Shown in pieces: positions 12,986 to 23,078 of a stretch of 64,000 nt of DNA. Position 1 is the stretch's first letter. Every line of letters begins with the position of its first letter. Source of the stretch: Arabidopsis thaliana (Eukaryota > Streptophyta > Magnoliopsida > Brassicales > Brassicaceae). Below the pieces are notes generated by a model. That model did no database searches and had not been told where the DNA came from. It worked only from the letters and a program-made list of their open reading frames with translations. A program made the translations under genes and the position numbers. Location: NCBI RefSeq assembly GCF_000001735.4, contig NC_003074.8:20157261-20221260 (forward strand), given 5' to 3'.

Positions 12986-13061
12986 TTTTTCTTCTGCTGC
13001 TTTTGGAATCGGAGAATTCGATAAGCGGACTTGGAACGACTGCACACTGGAGAGTGTTGGC

Positions 13062-13069
13062 TTTATATA
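13062..13069 (-). promoter_or_regulatory. TATA box of UMPS
   Basis: TATATAAA on the minus strand, 77 bp upstream of the UMPS start codon. It would place transcription start near 13035 and give a leader of about 50 nt. Position and sequence fit a plant TATA box; no transcript data are available here. Confidence 0.65.
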
Positions 13070-13070
13070 C

Positions 13071-13622
13071 TTTAGGTTTTGTCTTATTTTTGGTGTTTCA
13101 ATGTTTTTATTTATTTTAATATGTAAAATTATTCGTATTTATCATCTTTTATGCATTCAGTTTTCGTTTTATTTTCCTAAAAAATCTACTCTGAATATGT
13201 CATTTTATTTACATTTTAGAAATACTTTTTCATTGTATAGAATATTTTTTTGTTGAAGTCATTGTCTACAACAATTGTTGCAATTTCTTTACTATAATAA
13301 AGCTGTTTTCTGTTGCATTGTTTGAAATTCTCTCTAATATTTTTTGAGAGAAAAAAATCTCTAATATTTTGATAACAGTGAAGAAAGAAACCATTTATCA
13401 CAAAAGATACACTAAGCAGAAATTATAAAAATCCAATTGAAATGAATTCGGCAATTCGTCCTAAAAAGGACATTATTTCTGAACATAATAAGCATACAAC
13501 AAAGGACCTGTCTGGTCTTAAGGGGAAACACAAAGTACAAATGAAGATGGATCATTTCCCATCATCACACAGATTACTAATGTTACAGACAGAAGAAGAA
13601 AAATAAATAAAACCAGCAAAAA
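13071..13622. other. Intergenic between UMPS and SKIP5
   Basis: AT-rich distal promoter of UMPS and 3'UTR/flank of SKIP5. Open frames here are short and low in complexity. Nothing else was recognised. Confidence 0.4.
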
Positions 13623-16065
13623 TCATTCATAATCTACATCAAACCAGAAATAGAGGTAAGCCTTGGAATACATGACTCGAACACGCTGCAGAACCAAGTC
13701 TCCCCTTGTTGAAACAGCCTTTGCACCTCCCTCGATTCTTGTCTGCAAAACGGTTACACTGTTTGCTTTAATCTTTCCAGTAACAGTTTCTTTCACTTCC
13801 ACATGGCTTAAGATATTTTCAATGTCTTCATCTCCAGCAGTGCTCACGATTGGGCATGAGAGATGATCCAAAGGGTTTGTCTCACATTGAAGCACACATC
13901 CATCAATCGTTAGCCTTCCACTCCTATGAAGCAAACAGCACCCGAGCTCTGCTTTTACTGTTAAATTCGCAAGCTTGCAGGTTGATAACAGTTCCAGGGC
14001 ACTGCACAATAAACCCAACAACAAAAAGCCGTATACCAAAGTATTTTCCTTTTCTTTAAACATCAATGGGAAATGCGGTATTCAACAACTTTTAAGAAGC
14101 TAAAACCTCCCAGAAAGAATTTTGAAAACAACTGTAGAGAGGAAATGTCTTAAGAGGGAATATGAGTTCCAAACCTGTCTGAACCACGAGCACAGACGAG
14201 GGTGGTTTCATCAGGAATCTCGCCTCCACCGACCTGAACAAAGCGAAGATAATATAAAACTGAGACTACTATCGAACATTGAGACTTATGTATCAACATC
14301 ATCCTCAAGGCATCTACTTTCAATAGCTTAGGAACTCCTTTCAACCTCAAGGCGTACATTCTTCCACTTAACTGAAACTAGGGACACTGATAAGCCAACC
14401 CCTAATCTACACTGAGGTATTCTAGGGGTGTGCATCCATACATTCATGATAAATCACTCATATTTCTGCAACTCTATCTTTTCATCCTAATTCATACACC
14501 AAGGTCTACTTTCAATAGTTTTCATTACAGCTTACAGTCATTCCATGTGTTGCCCAGTATGAGAAAAGGAACATTACTGATAGGTAGGTGGCAAGTGCAT
14601 AAAAGACTTTGAAGTCGAACTGAATTCTTTTTTTCGAGTTCTCACGACAGTCAAAGAAAATTTTAGTCATCAAGTTCTAGTTCTTTAACACTCGTTAAAA
14701 CGTCCATGTCACAAACAGCTCGTGCTTAGTTTCCAGTTGTGGCATTGAAAGTAATTGTGTGCAAGCTTAAGATATCTTTCATTTCTATTTTGGTACCTAA
14801 GACGTGGCATTGTTTTCTCTGGATCTCTTCAATGCATACTGATCTCAGATGCCGAGACCTATGGCATGGAATGGAATCTCCATCCTCATGAGAATAGATA
14901 TGTTACCATATGTTCACATGTTTCTTGGATACTACACAGATGTTGGTATAAATGGTTTATACTAAGTCCTATAAATTATTTTTCACTACTTGCGATTTTT
15001 GAAGTCTAATTTTTTTTGGCAAGACTCAAGAAACATGTGAAAGTAGACCAATTTCACATTGCCATTTCTAGAGAAAGTTATAAACGATTCTTTCAGAAAT
15101 ATCAAGCAATTACACTAGACATATATTCTTTGAAAGACATACCAGGCAAAGAGGCTTTTTAATCTGAATATTAGAAACGCGATAGTTCCCACCGGCTACT
15201 ATTAAAATGGTATCGCCGGGTCTAGAGGTGACAATTTGGTTAGATTTATGGACCCTTTTACGAATAACAAAGAAGTGTAAATAACGTAACTGATAATATT
15301 ACAAACCTTGCTGCAGATACAGCTGACTCAATGTTGAGGAAAACTCCAGGCTGAGATAAATCCTTGACAAAACGGTCAACACGGAGCCACAAGCGAGGGT
15401 GACACGCCAGATATCTCCATCTGTGGCAAACGAGTGCTGTGTTATACCTATCTGCAAACTCACAAGAGATACACAAAACAGCATTGAAACAGACTGTAGT
15501 ACGCAACAAATGCCCAAGTCAATCATACAAACAAAATACGAAATTTTCAAAGCTTCACACAACACCATACAGATCAAAACATAGCAATTCAATACAAAGT
15601 CAAAAGCTTTCTTGCTGATTCTGTTACATTACTACAAAGCTGTATCACATACACACCAAGTCAAGAGAAACAGATAATTCATCATGGAGATTAGAATTGA
15701 ATTCAATTATGATTTGATTAGGATCTGCAAAGTCTCAAAGTAGTAAATTTGAGACACAGAACCGTCATTAAGATGTGAAACAGTTGGTCAAATTTTCTAA
15801 ATGAATTACAAACAACGAAACAATTAAAAGCAGAATTGAACAAAGAAGTATAAAAGTATGAGAAAACCAAAGTAATAGATGCGAAAAAGAAACCAATTTT
15901 ACCTGGAATTGGAGATAGGAAGCTGAGGATATGCATAAGGCAACCATCGTCGAGATTGTTAAGAGACGTGAGAGAATAAGGTTTCATTCTCTTCTTCATC
16001 TTCGATTCAACAATTCTCTCTGGATGCTTCTTATTGTCGAGCTTTGAGATCTCATGTAACTCCAT
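13623..16065 (-). CDS. SKIP5: F-box protein SKIP5
   Basis: Five exons: 16065-15903, 15451-15307, 15221-15143, 14233-14175, 14001-13623 (274 residues). The N-terminal F-box (LTSLNNLDDGCLMHILSFLS continuing across intron 1 into RYNTALVCHRWRYLACHPRLW) would bind ASK/SKP1 in an SCF ubiquitin ligase. The remainder (PGDTILIVAGGNYRVSNI, then a series of short beta-strand-like segments with NLTVKAELGCCLLHRSGRL) looks like a right-handed beta-helix or pectate-lyase-like repeat that could bind substrate. This resembles F-box proteins with a parallel beta-helix, but the substrate is unknown. The start ATG at 16065 is the first in frame. The third intron (14234-15142, 909 bp) is long and contains nothing recognised. 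The gene is head to head with the RPB5-like gene, 347 bp between start codons. Confidence 0.92.
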
Positions 16066-16412
16066 GGCCGCTTTAGGAAGTATGAACCCTAACTCGTCGC
16101 CGTCGTTAATAACAGCCGACTCAACTATCCATTGACGTCATCTCGACATTGGTTATGTCCGGTCCAACAAAAACATGTCTTTATGACATTATGGTTATGC
16201 TTTTTTGGAGTTTTCTTAAAAGTAAAATTGAATAAAAAAGAGAGGAATCGTAACCGTTGGTTGATTAATGCAATGGACAGTCCAGATGTATTTTAGTAAG
16301 GGGCCAGCCGAGAAGTCTCAAGCACAAACAACACTCTCTCTTGTGACAAAACAAACTCATAAAACCTTTCTCTCTTCCAACAGCAAAACTCTGAAATTGA
16401 CAGAGGAGAAAA
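16066..16412. promoter_or_regulatory. Bidirectional promoter, SKIP5 / RPB5-like
   Basis: This 347-bp interval separates two divergent start codons. It holds the perfect palindrome TGACGTCA at 16133-16140, a classic bZIP (C-box/TGA) site, about 70 bp from the SKIP5 ATG. No strong TATA box was seen for either gene. Confidence 0.6.
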
Positions 16413-18037
16413 ATGGAGGAGACAATGGCCGAAGAAGGGTGCTGTGAAAATGTTGAGTCGACGTTTGACGACGGTACCAACTGTATTTCGAAGACTGAGG
16501 ACACCGGAGGAATCGAAAGCAAGAGGTTTTACTTGGCTCGCACGACAGCTTTTGAGATGCTTCGCGATAGAGGCTACGAAGTTAATGAAGCTGAGCTCTC
16601 TCTCACTCTTTCTGAGTTTCGTTCTGTTTTTGGTGAGAAGCCTGAGCTTGAACGCCTCCGTATCTGCGTTCCTCTTCGCTCAGATCCCAAGAAAAAGGTT
16701 TCAGCTTTTCTTTGTTCCACCGCTATTTTTCGATTTGGGTGTTACTTTTTGTTTTTAACAGATGAAAATGTGAAAAAGGCATCACCTTTTTTAGATTTTG
16801 GGTTTGCATTTTGGTTTAACGCCTTCAAAGAGAAAAAAAATGTGTAAAACGCTTAAACTTTTATCGATTTTGAGCTTCCAGCTTGGGTTTGCGTTAAAAC
16901 AGAAGAAAATTTGAGAAATGCGTCGACTTTTTAGATTTAGGGTTTAACCTTGGTTTAAATTTGCCTTAATACAACAAAAAGATTTCAACTTTTAATTATA
17001 GGGTATTTTTAGGATAAGACTAGTGAGAACTGAGAAGTATATGGGTTTATCTTCTTCTTTCCAATGATGTGTGGTTTGCGTTTGGTCTTGTTCTGTTTAA
17101 TTTATAGCTTTTGGTATATGTTTTGGAAAAGCTGAAGAACTAATACATACCCATTTTTTTCTTGGGAACCAAGAAAATTTGTTGTAGCAGTAAGGTTCCT
17201 CGCATGGTACTTGTGTTGTAACGAATGGCATATTGCTTTAACTTTATAATGGGAAAGGATGGGATCATATTAAGGTGTCATTAAAATGTTATGTTTGAAC
17301 AGCTAGTTGAGATGAGAATGTAACCAGACATATTCTCATGCTTTTACCTGTTTTTCATTAAGCTTATTGAAATGGTTTTATGCAGATCCTTGTTGTGTTC
17401 ATGGGAACTGAACCAATCACCGTGAAGTCAGTTCGTGCTCTTCATATTCAGATTTCCAACAATGTAGGCTTGCATGCTATGATTCTGGTTTTACAGAGCA
17501 AAATGAACCACTTTGCCCAGAAGGCATTGACTACCTTCCCTTTTACAGTTGAAACTTTCCCGGTCAGCACTTATCTGTTTTCCTACATGATGAAACATTA
17601 TAGCTCTGGATTTGGATTGTCTTGCATGATATCTATTGAGGATCATGAAATTGAGACCTGAATTGGAAATACGTTAACTGAACAGTTACATGTTTATACT
17701 TATTGAATATGCCAACAGATTGAAGATTTGTTGGTCAACATCACAAAGCACATTCAGCAGCCAAAGATTGAGATTTTAAACAAAGAGGAGAAAGAACAAC
17801 TGCTGAGGAAGCATGCACTTGAGGACAAACAGGTCTGTTTATATTCTGCACAAAGCTTCTTTGCCTATTTGTGTATGCTATGTTTTAATGGATGTTTCTT
17901 TTCCATTTCAGCTTCCTTATTTGCAGGAGAAGGACAGCTTTGTGAGGTACTATGGGTTAAAGAAAAAACAGGTGGTGAAGATTACATACAGTAAAGAGCC
18001 TGTTGGGGATTTTGTGACATACCGATGCATCATCTGA
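16413..18037 (+). CDS. RPB5E: RPB5-like RNA polymerase subunit (RPB5E)
   Basis: Four exons: 16413-16697, 17386-17562, 17719-17832, 17912-18037 (233 residues). RPB5 is a shared subunit of nuclear RNA polymerases; plants have several variants, some specific to Pol V. The N-terminal jaw-like domain carries YLARTTAFEMLRDRGYEV, VVFMGTEPITVKSVRALH and FPFTVETFP. The C-terminal assembly domain is well conserved, with LRKHALEDKQLPYLQEKD, RYYGLKKKQVVKI and the terminal GDFVTYRCII. It diverges from consensus RPB5 in places (for example IEILNKEEKEQLLRKH) and has an added acidic N-terminal extension of about 35 residues. That suggests a specialised or lowly expressed paralogue; which polymerase it joins cannot be read from sequence. 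Confidence 0.92.
16758..16950 (+). repeat. Imperfect tandem duplication in intron 1 of the RPB5-like gene
   Basis: A segment starting ACAGATGAAAATGTGA at 16758 recurs at 16899 as ACAGAAGAAAATTTGA, each followed about 30 bp on by TTTTTAGATTT and GGGTTT. The 141-bp period and shared order of landmarks point to a diverged tandem duplication. A third, weaker copy may lie near 16720. Confidence 0.6.
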
Positions 18038-18531
18038 ACTCTGAAGAAAGGCAAATTCGTTGCAGCTACTCTATGATTAACTAAGACACTCCTGTTACCT
18101 ATTTCTTCTCCTCAAAACAGTACTTTATGTGTCCTTGGTGTGTGCTTACAATTGTATTAAGAGATTGAATCTGGTTTCGAATGGGGGAAAAACATTGCAA
18201 ACTACACGTTTTCCAAAATGTAGTTGTCATGGAGATACGTATAACAAAAGAGGTTTTCGAAAAGTAACAAAAAAAAAAAAATCTAATTACAAGAATAAGA
18301 GCTTCACAAGAAAGGAGCAGTCAGGAGATTGTTTCAAGAGACGCAGAAAGATGCTGTCTAGTCTGCAGAAATACCCAAAGCTCCTCTCTAACACGGCAAC
18401 CTAAACTGATTGAAAGCAAAAGCAACACCTGCGTATTAGTTACAATCTGTATACAAGCTCTATGCACGTATACAAAAGGGCATGGAAACGATTTATAGAG
18501 TTATAGTATGGAAATAACAACCTTCTAAATT
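18038..18531. other. Convergent 3' ends of the RPB5-like gene and LNK2
   Basis: Holds the 3'UTRs of two tail-to-tail genes. An open frame at 18129-18404 is Lys-rich and low in complexity, with no recognisable domain. Nothing else was seen. Confidence 0.45.
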
Positions 18532-21477
18532 TCACAATTTTCTTTTGTTTCCTTGGGATGCTTCAACAACCCTCTCACCAACAGTACTACTAGATCCAGA
18601 GTTGGGTGCATTCCCCAAAGCAAGTGAATCTGCAGGTCCTTCTTCCTTTTGAGCTTTCTGCTTAGTTAAGTGAGTCTCTCGTATGCTGCATTTAGGAAAA
18701 TTCCCTTTTTCTTCAGTTCCCATCTTCGAAGAAGCGGGTGATTCTGGTCCTTCCATTCGCTTTGCCGCCAACATATCAAAAGGCCTATGAAAGAGCAAAT
18801 GAGCCACAGTTCTGTCTGTGGGGTTGGTCACTGCTTCTGTATCTGGCATCCCAGCATATCTGTAAATATCAAATACAAAAGCTAGTTATGTAAACCACAA
18901 TTTGATTGATAGTGATGATGAACTCGGTAGCATTTATTAAAAAGGTTAACCCCCATTTACGAAAAAGTATGCTTGTAGTTTTACTAGTTTACATTGTCTA
19001 AGTACGAAGTTAACCATATTGAATAATACGCATAAATTTGCTTACCTATATCTGGATTCTTCTCTGGGAATGACTTCCTGGTCATCCTGGCTAGTCTTGT
19101 TACTGTGGGATGTATCACTAGTGTAATGTCTCTGAGCTGCACTACCAGCCAACCGGAATAAGCTATCCCGTATACAAGTCCGTGTTCCCATATCCAACTG
19201 CAGGTCAATAAAGAGTATTAGTTTACTCCCAACACAAACATAACAAGTCAATCAACCATTTGAGTACCTTTGCTACAACATCCTGAAGCCGATAAAGAAC
19301 TGCGAATTCTGCTGAATTATCAACAGCAGCAGCAAATTTGCCAGAATCATCTTGTTCCAAAGATGAACTAGGATCAAAGGAAGGCATTGCAGTTAGCCCT
19401 TGGAGATTAGTTTTGTCGACAAGCTGGAGTGGAATATCTTGGAGACAGTTTTGAGTAATGGATTGATCTGCTACAGGCACCTGATGAGAAAATTGCTGCT
19501 GTTGTCTCTGAATGGCAAGCATTGCCTGCATTTGCTGTCTGCGTCTAAGTTTTTCTAGTTTTTCCTGTGGTGTCATTGTTGAAGGCCGTGCAGAGGCATC
19601 TGTTGCCATGTTTACTGAGGTAGCAGTAGCAGGATTGTAGGAAGGATGCATCAACTGATTCCTAACATCAGGATGTTGGACGGCCGAAATTACAGGCACA
19701 CTAGAATATGGATTTGCAAGATTACCAAAAGCAGAATTAGCCATGTATTGGTTTGGCATATGTGAATAGTGTGATGTCCCAGACCCCTCAGACTCACTCA
19801 GGAGATTAACAGCCATCAGAGACGATTGTGGCGGTGCCAACTGATTTACACATTTTCCAGCTGAATTACTAAATGGAATCCTCTGACCGTACAGCTCTTG
19901 AAAGGGCCTTGCCTCAGAAGTCCCAGGCATTTTCGAAAACTTCATCATTTTATTTTGTTGATATGGCTGGTCAGAAAAAGGAAAATGAAACGAAAAAGGC
20001 TCAGTGGAGCTGTACAAATGAGAATGCATAAGAATTTGACGACATAGTTCATGCTACAGATCCACATTGGCAGAAACTAGGTACATACTTTCATTCAATT
20101 TATCATAAACGTGTGAGCAATAACCAGCAGTCTGCTACGCATAGTACCTGGTCCTCAACTGAGGGTTGACCCTTATGCTCACGATATTGGTCAGCCTTAA
20201 GAGTTACACGTACACTTGGGACACTTTGGGATGACAGACCATTGGCTTTTCCAGTCAATGGAAATTGCTGGTTCTCTTGTTGCTCAAACTCAGTTCTAAT
20301 ATCCAATCCTAGATCTTGAGAGTCCAACATTGATGATAATGATTTTGGGCTATTGGATACATCTTTAGAAGATGACCATAACTCATCACCACCGCTGAGA
20401 CTGCCATCACCAAATATAGGGACATCATTGCTGCAAAACCATCACTTGTGAGGATATTGTGTTAGAGGCCAATGTGCATGAAACAAATTGGACACAAGAA
20501 ATAAGGAGCTAGTATTTTTTTCATTATTACACCTTTCCACCATATTCACATCTGGTATCTTATAGTTCTAAGACGAAATCAAGTCAGTAAATAACACATT
20601 TTATACATGGTAGAAAAGGAGTATGTCATTGAAAAGTTACCGCCTAGCACAGTGAGGATGAGAAGTCGTTTTACCTGAACATTCGATCAAGATCATCAAA
20701 ACTACCAATGTTGGCCCAGCTGTAGTCATCAAAATCACCTTGCTCTTTACTCTCATCAGAGCTATGAAAAATATCAGGGCCTTTCCCAAGTTCAGACGTT
20801 TTCTCTGGTAAAAACAGAGTGAGCACACAACTTTTAAAATGATTAGATTGGAAAGAACGTACCCAAGTAAAACATGACTGTTTCAAGAGAAACGCACCAC
20901 CTCTTGTTGAATCATATCTGACTGGCTCAGCTAAGCATTTTGAAAGTTCAGTCGCACTCAAATCTTGATCAACCTTTGTAGCATTAGTTAGCGACGTGTC
21001 AGGCCATGAGCTCATACAGAAATCTGGCTGAGGAAGCCCCTCATCAACATTATGGCTCGAACTGCTCCCCAAATTTTTATCATGGAGGTCAATTTTAGTC
21101 CCAGTTATCTTTTGCTCAGCTGTCTTAGATTCCTCAATCTGTTCCTTTTTGTTAAGTTGTTCACTTCTGACTTTAAAAGGCACAATATGGTCGCCTGTCT
21201 CAGCATCATCACCCCATATCATATTAGTAAGCTGAAAAGTAGGTTAAGACCATAAAACAAGTAGGGATCAGGCACAAAGCAAGTATTAACAACAAGCCAC
21301 CAAAACTAAAATATTTAAGAACCAATGATACTAGAGACTGATAAATTACAGGATGAGTGATTCAAAACCTGATCGTTAACCAAATCCATAAGAAAACAGA
21401 ATTATACTGATTCCACATAAAAATTCGTATATATAGCAACAGAAGAAACTTACCTCTTCTTCTTCCCAATCAAACAT
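18532..21477 (-). CDS. LNK2: LNK2, clock- and light-regulated transcriptional coactivator
   Basis: Seven exons: 21477-21454, 21231-20901, 20804-20675, 20430-20148, 20053-19268, 19197-19046, 18859-18532 (677 residues). LNK2 works with REVEILLE MYB factors in the nucleus to activate evening clock genes such as PRR5 and TOC1. The N terminus is the family signature MFDWEEEELTNMIWGDD, split after residue 8 by the first intron. Acidic and aromatic clusters follow (DDYSWANIGSFDDLDRMF, NDVPIFGDGSLSGGDELWS). There is a Gln-rich helix (RRRQQMQAMLAIQRQQQQFS) and a C-terminal part with TRTCIRDSLFRLAGSAAQRH, the conserved helix of LNK1/LNK2. The first coding exon is only 24 nt. Most of the protein is Ser/Asp-rich and probably disordered. 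Confidence 0.95.
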
Positions 21478-23078
21478 GACTGGAGAAACAAAATCGAATC
21501 ACAGACCCAAAATCAAGCTCCCTGATTGCTCCACACATCGCCAGCTCCACAACGAAAAAAATCCAGGAAAAAACAACAAGATCAACAAATCGGATAACGT
21601 AAATCCACACACAATAATAAAGTGGAAAAAACGATAAATAAAAGAATATTAAACTGAAAAAGCAACAAGCTTTGAAAAACCTTGATTCAGCAGAATCCTC
21701 CTTCGTGCTCAAAGGATATGGGAAGAGAAAGGAGTTACAGTGGAAAAAAGAAAAAAGAGTTTTTTTTTGTATGAAATGGTCACGTGCCAAACGAGTGGCT
21801 GAGAGAGAACGGGTTGCCACGTCAGACGAGAAGGCCGTATCTAAACATGTGGCTGAGAGTAAACACGACTTGATTCCATGACAGCTCATTTTGACTTTCC
21901 CTGGCTGTGGTCTTTTGTTGACGTTTTTTTAATATTTTCATGTTATATCGGATTAGTGTTCGAGAAAAGAAGAGACACACAATTGGGTAAATATGTTTTT
22001 AAAAGAGTGGAACCAGTGTTCAACTTTTAGATTTGGTGGGGTTTGAGTTCATAGCGACCACAATTTTTATCTTATATGTTTTAACTAATTTAGCTTTCAT
22101 TGATATCCACTTTTTCAAAAGTATTTGCTTGGATCAGTTTATTGAAAAGGAACTAATGCGTTATCCTGAACAGTTCATAACGAAACAGTGGATATAAATG
22201 GTTGCAATTGATATATATTTTTTAATAAGTGTGTTTATTTTTCAATTATAATGAAATCGTTTTCGTCCTTGATGACTAGGTTGAAAATTTTCAGACCTTG
22301 TTAATAGGCTTTGTGCCTCGATTGTTTATGCGTTTGTTTATCTTGTGTTTGTACTTTGTATTTCGAGATTAAAACGAATTGTTGGTAGGGGTTACTCTTG
22401 TTTCAGAAATGATCACGAGTTACGTTAGACACATATTAAGCAGTAAACATTGTTGCTAGCTTGTGATAGATCATAGATAGAGTGAGTCTGAGACAAAAGC
22501 AAATTAGTGTATATATCAAAAATAGAAATGTGCTACAAACCCGTTATTGCTGACTTGATAAATTTGTACTTGTTACATGCGCAAGATTTTAGTGATCTAC
22601 AATCATGAAAGACGCTAGAGAATATGTTTCTAAGAAACTGGTACAAGAAAAAAATTATGTTGTATACAAAATAAAATAAAAATATTAACATAAAAAAGAG
22701 TGATGATCTTGTCTTTTAAATCTACCAATTTAGCCACTAAACAAATTCCTTTCGTTCATCAAAGTCCACAAATTCACTGAAAGTAATGATTCCAAGCATT
22801 TTTTCCCACCAATTCAACAATTTTTAAGTACAACACTTTAGTGATTCTAATTTACAAAAATAACATTTTGTTGTAAAACAAATTTAGTAGTACTAGAAAT
22901 TTCCTTTTCAGGGAGATGCAAAAATTCAATTATCACACTGCTATTTTGGTCGAGGTGTAATAAAAAAACAAGGAGACAATTGCGGCGTGGAGGCTTTCTG
23001 TTTACATGCAGCACAAGAAGGGCCACATGACATGACATCATGTGACTCTGTTTCCCATAGTCAGAGAAAAGAAAAAAT
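21478..23078. other. Intergenic between divergent LNK2 and the OSCA-like gene
   Basis: The LNK2-proximal 450 bp is likely 5'UTR and promoter, with the ACGT-core sites noted separately. The remainder up to 23078 is AT-rich and contains no recognisable gene or element. Confidence 0.45.
21781..21825. promoter_or_regulatory. G-box and second ACGT element upstream of LNK2
   Basis: CACGTG lies at 21781-21786 and GCCACGTCAG at 21816-21825, about 300-350 bp upstream of the LNK2 start codon. G-boxes bind bZIP and bHLH factors, including PIFs and HY5, and are common in light- and clock-controlled promoters. The flanks carry a short direct repeat GTGGCTGAGAG (near 21795 and 21850). Function is inferred. 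Confidence 0.55.

Noticed and set aside
12986-13045. Extended N terminus of UMPS
   Set aside because: The upstream frame starts with GTG and has no ATG. The TATA box at 13062 places it in the leader.
21470-21889. 139-residue minus-strand frame upstream of LNK2
   Set aside because: It overlaps the LNK2 leader, is hydrophobic and low in complexity, and does not join any splice pattern.
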